This document shows, in pieces, positions 42,542 through 52,263 of a stretch of DNA of 64,000 nucleotides (within the stretch, counting starts at the first letter, position 1; each line of letters starts with the position of its first letter). Source of the stretch: Luteimonas sp. JM171 (lineage in GTDB: Bacteria; Pseudomonadota; Gammaproteobacteria; Xanthomonadales; Xanthomonadaceae). The position numbers and the translations under genes were made by a program. The stretch spans positions 2,880,873-2,944,872 of the forward strand of contig NZ_CP017074.1 in assembly GCF_001717465.1 (NCBI RefSeq), given 5' to 3'. The notes beneath the pieces were generated by a model that had not been told where the DNA came from, ran no database searches, and was given only the letters and a program-made list of their open reading frames with translations.

Positions 42542-43624
42542 CTATGCAAGCGCCAAAAGGCGAGATTCCAATCGTTTCCCGAACTCGGGCGGCACACGTG
42601 TTGCCCTAGAAAAGTAATCAGCCATTAAAATTCCAAAGCGAACTGCCTGAGGATCGGCCCTAGAAATATCTTGCAAATAATTTGACGAGGGAACAAGGAG
42701 CGAAAATGCGCATTCCTTAAGAATCAACGCGGCCCTCAGCGCCGCATTGGGGTCGTCAAGCAGCTGACGCAACAACTTCGTAAATCTAGTCCACTCTGGA
42801 GGCGCGAGATCATCCTCATACTTCGCTCCATGCCTAGACTGCTTCAGCAGCTTGAACAATTTATTCTGCTGCTCGTACTCTTCCCTGCCGCCATATATCT
42901 TCATTTTAACTGCATCGCCGAACTCGGCAGCCGAATTAGGCAATAGCATGGTCCGAAAAATAGAAGCCACCAGAGACGACACGGTCAAAGCAAAAAGAGA
43001 CGCCAAGTCGCCGAACAGAACTTCGTGTTGCGGATGCGATGGGTCGAACTCGGCACGATGCTCCAACGTATTTGCAACGACCTTCCTGCAACCCGCGTGA
43101 GTTGAGCGCGCCCTCCAAAACTCCCCTGCGCGATAATCCAAAAGCGGCCCGAGGGCCGGAAACTTCCGCCTCAGTCCCGCAACCTCTTCCCACACATCTA
43201 TGGATGATACTGCCGCATCAGTAGTTAATTCTGAACCTGCAGAGACCCTAGCGAACGACTCAAACTCGGATTCCGGAATTAACACAACTCCCAAATCCTG
43301 CGCAACATAACGATGATCCGGCTCAATGCCAGATTTCTTCAGAACACAAAAAGCTTGATCCGCACCAAAATGCGCCATCAGCCCCTTCAGCCACAGAGAA
43401 CGATTCGCACCAGATTCGGCCGCCTTGGTTTTACAATCAAAAAGAACTGAGTGCTCGCCCAGAACCGGATCTGGCACTATTGCGAGCACGTCGATGTCTG
43501 TCACCAGAGAGACGCGACGACCCACGCGGGAGGGAGGGGCAACCTCGACCTCCATGTGAGGATACCAACGCCTGGTCGCCGCGTATCGCAAAACTTGTTC
43601 CTTAATGGCTCGATCTTTGATCAT
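42542..43624 (-). CDS. Nuclease-like protein of an AT-rich two-gene unit
   Basis: 360 residues from the ATG at 43624, one base after the stop of the gene before it. The N-terminus has VTDIDVLAIVPDPVLGEHSVLFDCKTKAAESG, a PD-(D/E)XK-like D ... D-x-K arrangement, and SLWLKGLMAHFGADQAFCVLKK as in restriction-endonuclease-like folds. The helical C-terminal part is unrecognised. Codon use is clearly more AT-rich than the R-M operon, pointing to separate acquisition. Confidence 0.7.
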   Translation of the reverse strand: MIKDRAIKEQVLRYAATRRWYPHMEVEVAPPSRVGRRVSLVTDIDVLAIVPDPVLGEHSVLFDCKTKAAESGANRSLWLKGLMAHFGADQAFCVLKKSGIEPDHRYVAQDLGVVLIPESEFESFARVSAGSELTTDAAVSSIDVWEEVAGLRRKFPALGPLLDYRAGEFWRARSTHAGCRKVVANTLEHRAEFDPSHPQHEVLFGDLASLFALTVSSLVASIFRTMLLPNSAAEFGDAVKMKIYGGREEYEQQNKLFKLLKQSRHGAKYEDDLAPPEWTRFTKLLRQLLDDPNAALRAALILKECAFSLLVPSSNYLQDISRADPQAVRFGILMADYFSRATRVPPEFGKRLESRLLALA

Positions 43625-43625
43625 A

Positions 43626-44900
43626 TTATTTGTTGAACAGTATTTCGAGCTGATAAGCATGCTCCTCGGATAACGGAGCCTTAGTTGCCTCTTTGAGTTT
43701 CGCACTCGATATCAAAGATTCGATATATAACTGCTCTTGCTGCAGGGCGCACCTTGCGTCCTCGTCGACCTCGATTCCAGACGCCACCCCGCTACTCACG
43801 AGCTGGTAGGCGATATCCAAGGCTTCGGAGTTTTCCTGTGACTCAATAACGTGCAGTTCTGCATATCCATTTCCTGCGGGAACGAGCCGCGCTATTCTCA
43901 AGTGCTGCAAATTTTTGTATTGTTCCCGCGCCTCGGTAGTAGCGCGCCCAAGCTTGCCGTGGTGCTTGAGCTTTCCAATTATCGCAGCGGGATCTCGCAC
44001 CGGGTAAGACCTGGGCAGGTATTGGCCTTGACGAACGGCGGCCACAATGGCCATGGCACGCTCGTAGATTTCTCTTTTTGAGCCTGCCATTGCCCCATTT
44101 CCTGGCGTAGGCGTAAACATAAAGTAGTTTTCGCCCGAGTGGGGAGTTATAATCGTTGGCGGCCGGACCATCCCGTCTGCGGCAAGACGTTGAAGTAGCG
44201 CAATCTCATCCATCGACAGGGAGGATTGCCCTCTTTTAGCTGAAGATTCCAACACAGAGAGCGGAATCCCCTGGTTATTTCGCAGCTCGTCCAAGACCTT
44301 TTGAACACTCGCCGCACCAGACTTCGCTACGACATCAGCGAATATTTCAGCGTTTTCCGAAAAATATGCCGGGCTAACAAGAAGATCCTTACCTCGGTGG
44401 CGGTTCTTCTTTAAGTAGCCTCCACTGAGGCCTAAGGTAACGGCGCGATCAAAGCGTTGTGACTCCGCTCCCACCTTACTTCTGAGGGCATCCAACTTGT
44501 CTGGAGCATTGGCAAGCCTCCGAAGCAGCTCCACGGAGAGTTGCTCAGTCTCGTTAAGACCTGCGTCATGAGCGAACTCTCCAATGGTTTCATAGAGGCT
44601 TTCGTAATAAGGGACATCAGGAACAACTTTTTCGATGGTTCTCCCTGTCGTTGCCAGCTTGACGAACTCCACCTCTGCAAGCATCTCTAACACGGGGCGG
44701 AGAGCCAAGGGGCTGATGTTAAGAAAGTGACTCGCTACCAGCTTTAGTTTTTCGTACTCGATTGTCGGCAACCCTTGAATGTGCAACGCCAGCCGCACGG
44801 CGCTGCCGATCAGGGTTAGCTGATCGAAGTCATCAACAACCTTGCTAGCGAGTCCGGTCTGAATTTCATGACATCGGATTGCTAGTTCTTTCTTATCCAT
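43626..44900 (-). CDS. Unknown protein paired with the nuclease-like gene
   Basis: 424 residues from the ATG at 44900 (GGGGGAG upstream; an ATG at 44912 is the alternative). It is helical with winged-helix-like stretches (VLEMLAEVEFVKLATTGRTI, AEQYKNLQHLRIARLVPAGNGYAELHV). It contains no ATPase or nuclease motif I can see. The final residues end one base before the nuclease-like gene, so the two work together, perhaps as sensor/adaptor and effector. AT-rich. Confidence 0.65.
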   Translation of the reverse strand: MDKKELAIRCHEIQTGLASKVVDDFDQLTLIGSAVRLALHIQGLPTIEYEKLKLVASHFLNISPLALRPVLEMLAEVEFVKLATTGRTIEKVVPDVPYYESLYETIGEFAHDAGLNETEQLSVELLRRLANAPDKLDALRSKVGAESQRFDRAVTLGLSGGYLKKNRHRGKDLLVSPAYFSENAEIFADVVAKSGAASVQKVLDELRNNQGIPLSVLESSAKRGQSSLSMDEIALLQRLAADGMVRPPTIITPHSGENYFMFTPTPGNGAMAGSKREIYERAMAIVAAVRQGQYLPRSYPVRDPAAIIGKLKHHGKLGRATTEAREQYKNLQHLRIARLVPAGNGYAELHVIESQENSEALDIAYQLVSSGVASGIEVDEDARCALQQEQLYIESLISSAKLKEATKAPLSEEHAYQLEILFNK

Positions 44901-44937
44901 CCGCTCCCCCATTGCGCTTCGTGCTAATCAGCGAGAG

Positions 44938-45337
44938 TCACATATTCCGCCGATACTCCCCACCCACATCATAAAGCGCATGGCTGATCTGCCCTAACGA
45001 GTGGGTCTTCACCGCCTCCACCAGCGCTTCGAACACGTTGCGCCTCTGCCGCGCAGTTTTCTGAAGGTACCCCAATCCGTGGCCGTTGCCCCGCTCGGTC
45101 GCGGCGGCTTCGTCGTCCGCCACCACGTGGTGGTGGTCGGTCTCGCCTTCAGGCGCCAGCGGATTCCGGTTCTGCTGCCACAGGCCGACGTTCTCGATCT
45201 GCTGGCCCTTCTCGCTTTCGGTCGAGCGGATCAGCTCGATCTCGGTGGCCACTTCGCTTTCGCCGTCCTTGCCCAGGAATGTGTTCACGCCCACCCAGGG
45301 GCAGGCTGCCGTCGTGCCTCTTGTGTTCGCACAGTAG
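44938..45337 (-). pseudogene. Duplicated 3' end of icmF
   Basis: The terminal ~120 codons of icmF recur here almost unchanged ([23 protein letters not shown] ... [15 protein letters not shown]), with about one base in ten changed and a one-base insertion near its 5' edge (CACCCAGGGG versus CACCAGGGG). The homology ends abruptly at about 45337. The copy lies in the same orientation as icmF, 1.4 kb away. It has no start and is not functional alone. Confidence 0.92.
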
Positions 45338-45351
45338 TGTGCAGCCCTCTG

Positions 45352-46620
45352 TCATTCAATCTCGATCATGCGGCCAGAAATCACACGCGTTACGACGGCA
45401 TGGATCGCATCGTCGACGGCCAGGGGATTGGTATCCAGGACAACAAAGCTGGCTACACAGCCTTCGTCAACGCATCCGACGGCTTCGTCCGGCAGCAGCA
45501 GGCGCGGCGTGTCGACGCTCAACATCCGCAGCAACTCGCCCCGGCTGAACAGGCCGGTGCCCAGCAGGTAGTCGTATTCCACGATCGAGGTTGCGGTAAA
45601 CCGGTCGCTGCCCATGGCCATCGGCACGCCGGCTGCCTTCAGTCGGGACAGGTTGTCGAGCTGCATCGCCTGGATCGCGGCCAAGCGCTCTCGGTCCTTG
45701 GCTGAAGCCTCAGCGATACTCGCGGTCGGGATCACCACTACGCCACGTTCCGCCGCCGCGGCGATCGTGGCGTCGTCAATGCGATAGTCGGACGCGTCCT
45801 TCCCTGGCCAGAAGTTGTAGCCCGGAAGATGGGCCACGATGTCCACGCCAGCCGCGACCGCCACCGCGAAGTCTGCGGCGGACTCGGTGTGCGCGGCGAC
45901 TCTGAGGCCATCGGCATGCGCGCGTTGCACCAGTACCGGCAACACGTCGGGCGTCAGCCCGTTGACGCCATACAACTCGGGATCCCCACGTCGGGAACCG
46001 TCCTCCGAATGCACGAGGATCGCCTTCACCAGGTCCGGTCTGGCTGCCTGCACCAGGTGCCACTTGGTCTCCACGTCGGTCGGCGTGTCCATCACCACAT
46101 AGGAGCGATCATGGATGGCATCCGCCCCGATCTCCGGGTCCGTTTCGCGGTATGACCGCAATGCCATACCGAGCGGGTGGCCGTCGGAACTGGAGATGCA
46201 GGCGGTAAAAACCACGTGCGGCGCATCCTGGCCGGCCAGCGTGTCGCGCACCGCCTGGTTGCTGTCGCTGTCCCCGCACATCATGGCTGCGTAGAAGACG
46301 CCATCACGCAGGTACATCTCCCGTGAACGGCGCGCGCCCCACGCGTTCTGCAGGTTGTGGTTGTGGGCTTCGGCGAAGGCGGGGACTACCCATCGCCCTT
46401 CGAGGTCCTCGCGCCGCGTGACCTGCGCGGGCCGGGCCTGCGTGATGACGCCGTCCACCACGTACCGGGTGCCGCTGGAAAACCCCTCGCCATCGAACCA
46501 CTGGCCATTGTGGAACTCGATGCCCTCGTGGGCCAGGGCGACCGTTGCGGGGGCCATGGCAAGCGAGAAGGCCAGCCCCAAGGACAGGAGGCGCCTGCTG
46601 GACAGATTACCGTTGTGCAT
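45352..46620 (-). CDS. Exported amidohydrolase
   Basis: 422 residues with a signal peptide (LLSLGLAFSLAMAPATVALA). It is an amidohydrolase-superfamily TIM barrel: the strand-1 metal ligands are in VPAFAEAHNHNLQNAWG (H-x-H), VKAILVHSED and RVAAHTESAADFAVAVAAGVDIVAHLPGYNFW provide later ligands (His), and GVPMAMGSDRF gives the strand-8 Asp. The substrate is unknown; imidazolonepropionase-like and prolidase-like enzymes of this type act on secreted peptides or lactams. It lies between the icmF copies. Confidence 0.85.
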   Translation of the reverse strand: MHNGNLSSRRLLSLGLAFSLAMAPATVALAHEGIEFHNGQWFDGEGFSSGTRYVVDGVITQARPAQVTRREDLEGRWVVPAFAEAHNHNLQNAWGARRSREMYLRDGVFYAAMMCGDSDSNQAVRDTLAGQDAPHVVFTACISSSDGHPLGMALRSYRETDPEIGADAIHDRSYVVMDTPTDVETKWHLVQAARPDLVKAILVHSEDGSRRGDPELYGVNGLTPDVLPVLVQRAHADGLRVAAHTESAADFAVAVAAGVDIVAHLPGYNFWPGKDASDYRIDDATIAAAAERGVVVIPTASIAEASAKDRERLAAIQAMQLDNLSRLKAAGVPMAMGSDRFTATSIVEYDYLLGTGLFSRGELLRMLSVDTPRLLLPDEAVGCVDEGCVASFVVLDTNPLAVDDAIHAVVTRVISGRMIEIE

Positions 46621-46762
46621 TCAAATCCCCGTTTTTTCAGGAGCCATGGATCATCACGGCCCGGGTACGCAGCCTTCTTCCCTGGAAGGCGTACGTCCTC
46701 AGGCCTGCACATCCCGCGGCCCCGCCAGTTTCACTCGAGACATCGAACCGGTAATGGCTCGA

Positions 46763-49700
46763 TCACATATTCCGTCGATACTCCCCACCCACATCATAAA
46801 GCGCATGACTGATCTGCCCCAATGAGTGGGTCTTGACCGCCTCCACCAGCGCCTCGAACACGTTGCGCCTCTCCCGCGCAGCCTTCTGAAGGTACCCCAA
46901 GCCGTGGCCGTTGCCCCGTTCCGTGGCGGCGGCTGCCTCGTCTTCCACCACGTGGTGGTGGTCGGTCTTGCCTTCCGGGGCCAGCGGGTTGCGGTTCTGC
47001 TGCCACAGGCCGACGTTCTCGATCTGCTGGCCCTTCTCGCTTTCGGTGGAGCGGATCAGTTCGATCTCGGTGGCCACTTCGCTTTCGCCGTCCTTGCCCA
47101 GGAAGGTGTTCACGCCCACCAGGGGCAGGCTGCCGTCGTGCTTCTTGTGCTCGTAGTACAGGCTCTCTTCCTGGATCTTGCCGCGCTGGTACATGGTGTC
47201 CATGGCGCCGAGCACGCCGCCGCGCTCGCTGATGGATTCGAACTCCTTGTAGACGGCCTCTTCCACGATATCGGTGAGGTATTCGACGGCGAAGCTGCCC
47301 TGCCAGGGGTTCTCGATGAAGTTCAGCCCCAGCTCCTTGTTGATGATCATCTGGATCGCCACGGCGCGGCGCACGCTCTCTTCGGTGGGCGTGGTGATGG
47401 CCTCGTCGTAGGCATTGGTGTGCAGGGAGTTGGCGTTGTCGAACAGGGCGTAGAGCGCCTGCAGCGTGGTGCGGATGTCGTTGAACTGGATCTCCTGCGC
47501 GTGCAGTGAGCGTCCGCTGGTCTGGATGTGGTACTTCATCATCTGGCTGCGCTCGTTGGCGCCGTAGCGCTCGCGCATGGCACGCGCCCAGATGCGGCGG
47601 GCGACGCGGCCGATGACGGTGTACTCCGGGTCCATGCCGTTGGAGAAGAAGAAGCTCAGGTTGGGCGCGAAGTCGTTGATGTCCATGCCGCGCGCCAGGT
47701 AGTACTCCACGATGGTGAAGCCGTTGGAGAGGGTGAAGGCGAGCTGGCTGATCGGGTTCGCCCCGGCCTCGGCGATGTGGTAGCCAGAGATGGAGACCGA
47801 GTAGAAGTTGCGGACCCTGTTGTCCACGAAGTACTGCTGGATGTCGCCCATCATGCGCAGGGCGAACTCGGTGCTGAAGATGCAGGTGTTCTGGGCCTGG
47901 TCCTCCTTGAGGATGTCGGCCTGCACGGTGCCGCGCACGGTGGCGAGGGTCTCGGCCTTGATGCGGGCGTAGGTCTCGGCATCGACGAGCTGGTCGCCGG
48001 TCATGCCGAGGAAGGCCAGGCCGAGGCCGTCGTTGCCTTCCGGCAGGTGGCCGTTGTAGCGCGGGCGCTCGCGGCCTTCGAAGAAGGCGTTGATCTTCTT
48101 CTCGGCCTCGGCCCAGCGCGCGCCGTCTTCCTTCAGGTATTTCTCCACCTGCTGGTCGATGGCGGTGTTCATGAACATCGCCAGGATGATCGGCGCCGGG
48201 CCGTTGATGGTCATGGAGACGCTGGTGGTGGGCGCGCACAGGTCGAAGCCGGAATACAGCTTCTTCATGTCGTCCAGCGTGGGCACGTTGACGCCGGAGT
48301 TGCCGATCTTGCCGTAGATGTCCGGGCGCGGTGCCGGGTCTTCGCCGTAGAGGGTGACCGAGTCGAACGCGGTGGAAAGCCGCGCCGCCGGCTGGCCGAG
48401 GCTGAGGTAATGGAAGCGGCGGTTGGTGCGCTCGGGCGTGCCCTCGCCGGCGAACATGCGGATCGGATCCTCGCCGGTGCGCCGGTACGGGTACACGCCG
48501 CCGGTGTAGGGGTAATGGCCGGGCAGGTTTTCCTTGCCGAGGAAGGTCAGCAGCTCGCCCCAGCTCTTGTAGGTGGGGGCGGCGATCTTGGGGATCTTCT
48601 GGTGGCTGAGGGATTCGCGGTAGTTCTCCACCTTGATGGCGCGGTTGCGCACCTGGTATTCGGTGGTCTCGTCGGTGATCGACTTCAGCCGCTGCGGCCA
48701 CTCGCGCAGGTTGCGCAGGTTCTCGGCGGTGAGGGCCTGCACGGCGTCGTTGTAGCGCTGGCGCAGGGTGGAGAGCGAGCGGTCGCCTTCCACGTGCAGG
48801 TCGTCGCCGTCATAGAGGTCGAGCTGCTTGGGGAGCTTGGGGTCCTCCAGCTCGCGCAGGGCTTCCCAGAAGGACTGGGCGCGGTCGGCGGCCTCGGCCT
48901 GCTTCCCGATCTCGGCGTTGATCGCCCTGCCCTGCTCGGCGATCTCGGCGAGATACCGCACCCGGGCGCCGGGGATCAGCACCGTCGCGCGCGGCTCCTT
49001 GAGGCTGGTGTCGATGTCGGGCTGGAAGTCGCAGTGCTCCGAGGCGCCGATCTTCTCCGGCAGCTTCTCGCGCAGCAGGCGGCACAGGTTGGCGAACATC
49101 CAGCTGATGCCGGGGTCGTTGAACTGGCTGGCGATGGTGGGATAGACCGGCACGTCCTCGTCGGCGGTCTTGAACGCCACGCGGTTGCGCTTCCACTGCT
49201 TGCGCACGTCGCGCAGGGCGTCCTCGGCGCCGCGCTTGTCGTACTTGTTGAGCACGATGAGCTCGGCGAAATCCAGCATGTCGATCTTCTCGAGCTGGCT
49301 GGCGGCGCCGTAGTCGCTGGTCATCACGTACATCGGGAAGTCGACCAGGTCGACGATCTCCGAATCGGACTGGCCGATGCCGGCGGTCTCCACGATCACC
49401 AGGTCGTAGCCCAGGCCCTTGAGGAAGCCGATGCAGTCCTTGAGCACGGCGTTGGTGGCCACGTGCTGGCGGCGGGTGGCCATGGAGCGCATGTACACAC
49501 GGTGGCTGCGCAGCGAGTTCATGCGGATGCGGTCGCCCAGCAGCGCGCCGCCGGTGCGGCGGCGGGTGGGGTCGACCGAGATCACGGCGATCCGCATCTG
49601 CGGGAAACTGGCCAGGAAGCGGTTGAGCAGCTCGTCGGTCACGGAGCTCTTGCCGGCGCCGCCGGTGCCGGTGATGCCGATCACCGGGGCGTGTTCGTCG

Positions 49701-50308
49701 GCGGCGGCCCACTGCTTGCGCAGCATGGCCAGCTCGGCTTCGGTGTGCACGCCGTCCTCGAGCGCGCTGAGCACGCGGCCGATGGCGATCTCGTCGTCCA
49801 TGGCGGGCCTGGTGCTGGCGGGCGCGCGGGCTTCATCGGCGCGCTGGTCGCGGGCCTGGGAAACGCGCTCCACCACGTCCTCGATCATCTCCACCAGGCC
49901 CAGCTTCATGCCGTCGTTGGGGTGGTAGATGCGCTCGACGCCGTAGTCCTCGAGCTCGCGGATCTCCTCCGGGGTGATGGTCCCGCCACCGCCGCCGACC
50001 ACGCGGATGTGGCCGGCGCCGCGCTCGCGCAGCATGTCCACCATGTACTTCATGTACTCCACGTGCCCGCCCTGGTAGCTGGAGAGCGCGATGGCGTCGG
50101 CGTCCTCCTGCAGGGCGGCGCGCACCACGTCCTCCACCGAGCGGTTGTGGCCCAGGTGGATCACTTCCGCGCCCTGGGCCTGGATCAGCCGGCGCATGAT
50201 GTTGATGGCGGCGTCGTGGCCGTCGAACAGGCTGGCGGCGGTGACGAAGCGCAGCGGGGTCGCCTCGGTGCGGGCTTCGGAAACAGGCTGGGAGGCGGGA
50301 ACGCTCAT
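46763..50308 (-). CDS. icmF: Fused isobutyryl-CoA mutase IcmF
   Basis: 1181 residues. Three parts are visible: an N-terminal B12-binding domain ([16 protein letters not shown], about 29-44), a MeaB/ArgK-type GTPase chaperone (P-loop [18 protein letters not shown], about 215; NKYDKRG), and the large mutase domain (about 560-1180; [44 protein letters not shown]). It interconverts isobutyryl-CoA and n-butyryl-CoA using adenosylcobalamin, with the GTPase protecting cofactor loading. The 3' 400 bases are duplicated upstream of the amidohydrolase region. Confidence 0.97.
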   Translation of the reverse strand: MSVPASQPVSEARTEATPLRFVTAASLFDGHDAAINIMRRLIQAQGAEVIHLGHNRSVEDVVRAALQEDADAIALSSYQGGHVEYMKYMVDMLRERGAGHIRVVGGGGGTITPEEIRELEDYGVERIYHPNDGMKLGLVEMIEDVVERVSQARDQRADEARAPASTRPAMDDEIAIGRVLSALEDGVHTEAELAMLRKQWAAADEHAPVIGITGTGGAGKSSVTDELLNRFLASFPQMRIAVISVDPTRRRTGGALLGDRIRMNSLRSHRVYMRSMATRRQHVATNAVLKDCIGFLKGLGYDLVIVETAGIGQSDSEIVDLVDFPMYVMTSDYGAASQLEKIDMLDFAELIVLNKYDKRGAEDALRDVRKQWKRNRVAFKTADEDVPVYPTIASQFNDPGISWMFANLCRLLREKLPEKIGASEHCDFQPDIDTSLKEPRATVLIPGARVRYLAEIAEQGRAINAEIGKQAEAADRAQSFWEALRELEDPKLPKQLDLYDGDDLHVEGDRSLSTLRQRYNDAVQALTAENLRNLREWPQRLKSITDETTEYQVRNRAIKVENYRESLSHQKIPKIAAPTYKSWGELLTFLGKENLPGHYPYTGGVYPYRRTGEDPIRMFAGEGTPERTNRRFHYLSLGQPAARLSTAFDSVTLYGEDPAPRPDIYGKIGNSGVNVPTLDDMKKLYSGFDLCAPTTSVSMTINGPAPIILAMFMNTAIDQQVEKYLKEDGARWAEAEKKINAFFEGRERPRYNGHLPEGNDGLGLAFLGMTGDQLVDAETYARIKAETLATVRGTVQADILKEDQAQNTCIFSTEFALRMMGDIQQYFVDNRVRNFYSVSISGYHIAEAGANPISQLAFTLSNGFTIVEYYLARGMDINDFAPNLSFFFSNGMDPEYTVIGRVARRIWARAMRERYGANERSQMMKYHIQTSGRSLHAQEIQFNDIRTTLQALYALFDNANSLHTNAYDEAITTPTEESVRRAVAIQMIINKELGLNFIENPWQGSFAVEYLTDIVEEAVYKEFESISERGGVLGAMDTMYQRGKIQEESLYYEHKKHDGSLPLVGVNTFLGKDGESEVATEIELIRSTESEKGQQIENVGLWQQNRNPLAPEGKTDHHHVVEDEAAAATERGNGHGLGYLQKAARERRNVFEALVEAVKTHSLGQISHALYDVGGEYRRNM

Positions 50309-50369
50309 GTCGCGGATCCAGAAAAAACCGGGAATCCGTGATTGTATCGCGCCGCCGGGGGCGGCTCCG

Positions 50370-51176
50370 TCAGCCGGCGTGCTTCCAGTAGCCGGTGGCG
50401 CGGATCCAGTCCTTGGGTACGCCGCGCTCCTCGCTGAGCGCGATGCGCATCCGGCGCGCGCGGGCGGATTCGCAGGCGATCCACCAGAAGGCGTCGCCAG
50501 CGGGCGAAACCCCGGCCAGCGCGTCTTCCAGCAGGGTACCCAGCGCCGGATGCCCGCAGTTGCGCGGCAGCCAGGTGATGTCCGCCTCCGCCCGCGTGGC
50601 CAGGGCTTGCTGGTCGCCCTCCTCCGGCACCTCGATCAGCACGATGGCCTTCTGGCCGGCCGGCATTTCCTCCAGCCAGCGGGCGATGGCGGGCAGCGCG
50701 CTTTCGTCGCCCACCAATACGTAATGGTCGAAATCCGGCGCCACCAGGAATGATCCGCGCGGGCCGCCGAAGGCCAGCCGATCGCCAGGTTTGGCGGCGG
50801 CTGCCCAGTTGCTGGCAGCGCCGTCGCCGTGCAGGACGAAATCGATCGCCAGCGTGTTGGCGTCCGCGTCGTGGAGTCGCGGCGTGTAGTCGCGCGCCGG
50901 CGATGGCGCCTTGCCTTCAGGAAACACCGGCCCGTCCGGCCCCAGCGTGGGCGTTACGAACTCGCCATCCGCGTTGGGGAAGAACACCTTGATGTGGTCA
51001 TCGGGCGACGCGCTGTGGAAGCCCTCCAGCTCCGGCCCGCCCACCACGATCCGGCGCATGTGCGGGGTCAGGTCCGTGACCTCGAGCACTTCAACGCGGC
51101 GGAAGACCAGGGGGTGGCGGACGGTACGGTTTTCGTGCTGGGTCAATGCGGGGCGGCCTGGGATGGGGGGCTTCAT
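50370..51176 (-). CDS. Siderophore-interacting-type FAD-dependent reductase
   Basis: 268 residues from the ATG at 51176; the open frame extends to 51662 but the extra part is unlike the family. It has [43 protein letters not shown] (FAD-binding, R-x-Y-T equivalent PARDYTPRL) and a SIP domain ([41 protein letters not shown]). SIP/ViuB proteins reduce ferric siderophores using NAD(P)H. It ends with [11 protein letters not shown], the family's usual C-terminus. A typical partner transporter is absent. Confidence 0.92.
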   Translation of the reverse strand: MKPPIPGRPALTQHENRTVRHPLVFRRVEVLEVTDLTPHMRRIVVGGPELEGFHSASPDDHIKVFFPNADGEFVTPTLGPDGPVFPEGKAPSPARDYTPRLHDADANTLAIDFVLHGDGAASNWAAAAKPGDRLAFGGPRGSFLVAPDFDHYVLVGDESALPAIARWLEEMPAGQKAIVLIEVPEEGDQQALATRAEADITWLPRNCGHPALGTLLEDALAGVSPAGDAFWWIACESARARRMRIALSEERGVPKDWIRATGYWKHAG

Positions 51177-51214
51177 TGTATCGGCCGCCTGCTGAAGCCC
51201 CCCGTGCCACCCGG

Positions 51215-51388
51215 CTACGTGACCTTCTTGAAGATGGTGAAGCCGAGGATGAACAGCACCACCGCAATGATGATGCCGGCCCAGAACAGGAACTGCGCGA
51301 TGCCCATGGCGGCGCCGGCGACGCCGGACCAGCCGAGCAGCCCGGCCAGCAGCCCGATGACGGCGAAGATGATGGCCCACTTGATCAT
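51215..51388 (-). CDS. DUF1328 small membrane protein
   Basis: 57 residues from the ATG at 51388 with AAGGAGGG upstream. Two membrane segments (IIFAVIGLLAGLLGWSGVAGAAMGIA and FLFWAGIIIAVVLFILGF) match the DUF1328/YtjA family, which is widespread and of unknown function. It stands alone. Confidence 0.92.
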   Translation of the reverse strand: MIKWAIIFAVIGLLAGLLGWSGVAGAAMGIAQFLFWAGIIIAVVLFILGFTIFKKVT

Positions 51389-51486
51389 GCAACCCTCCTT
51401 TGCGGATGCCCGCGCGGGATGCGGGCGGTTGCCTGCAGTCTCCCGGCGGCCGCGTGCCGCGGATGTGAATCGGGCGCGGCGAGGCC

Positions 51487-52200
51487 TCAGGCAGGCCCGG
51501 TGTGGGGATGCCAGAGCACCAGCTCGCGGCTGCTGACCACGATGATGGCGCCGCTGGCGGCGTGCGCTTCCGGGTTGTTGATGATGTCGTCGATCGTCGC
51601 CGCGCTGTCGTCCTGCCCCCACACGCCCACCCAGGCATCGCGGCCGCTTTGCTTGGCGGCATAGAGGGCGCGATCGGCCAGCGCCACTACATCCTGCCAG
51701 TCGCCGCCCGTACTCCGCCCCGCGGGAAAGAACGGGCGGCAGGCGAAGCCGATGGACACCGACATCCGCGGCGGCGCTCCCCTGCCCCCGTTGGCTCCAT
51801 TGCCCGCGGGCACGGCCACACCTGCGGCCGCGGTGCGCAGGCGTTCGGCCATCTGCTGGGCCTGGGCCAGGTCCAGGCCGCTGCGGCCCACCAGGAACTC
51901 CTCGCCGCCCCAGCGCGCAACGATGTCATCAGCACGGCAGCAGGCCCGCAGCTCGTGCGCCACCGCGGCCAGCGCGGCATCGCCTGCGGCGTGGCCGAAG
52001 CCGTCGTTGCGGGCCTTGAAGTGGTCGATGTCGATGAGGAACGCCACGTCGCGCTGCCCGGACCCGGGCGTCGCCGCACTTTCGCGCTGCAGCCGAGCGG
52101 TGGCGGCGCAGCGGTTGAGCAGGCCGGTGAGCGGGTCGATCTCGCTCAGGTGGCTCGGGTTCGTCGGGGCATCGCCAGCGGGCATGGCAGCGGAAGGCAC
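51487..52200 (-). CDS. Diguanylate cyclase (GGDEF)
   Basis: 237 residues with a single GGDEF domain: SEIDPLTGLLNR, FLIDIDHFKARNDGFGHAAGD, and ADDIVARWGGEEFLV. The active GGEEF and the upstream inhibitory site (R-A-D-D) are intact, so it should synthesise c-di-GMP and be product-inhibited. There is no sensor domain in the protein. About 45 residues at the C-terminus (IINNPEAHAASGAIIVVSSRELVLW) are unassigned. It lies 63 bases after the kinase-less phytochrome gene, which may supply the input. Confidence 0.93.
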   Translation of the reverse strand: MPSAAMPAGDAPTNPSHLSEIDPLTGLLNRCAATARLQRESAATPGSGQRDVAFLIDIDHFKARNDGFGHAAGDAALAAVAHELRACCRADDIVARWGGEEFLVGRSGLDLAQAQQMAERLRTAAAGVAVPAGNGANGGRGAPPRMSVSIGFACRPFFPAGRSTGGDWQDVVALADRALYAAKQSGRDAWVGVWGQDDSAATIDDIINNPEAHAASGAIIVVSSRELVLWHPHTGPA

Positions 52201-52263
52201 ATACGTAGCGGCGGCGGGGTGTGTACGGGGCGCGTGCGGCCGGGGCGGGATGAGCCCGACGGC

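Noticed and set aside
46794..48701. 635-codon open frame on the minus strand within icmF
   Set aside because: Alternate frame of icmF; Arg/Pro/His-rich, no homology character.
47528..50341. 937-codon open frame on the plus strand
   Set aside because: Antisense to icmF; His/Val/Gly-rich content typical of the reverse frame of a high-GC gene, with no domain.
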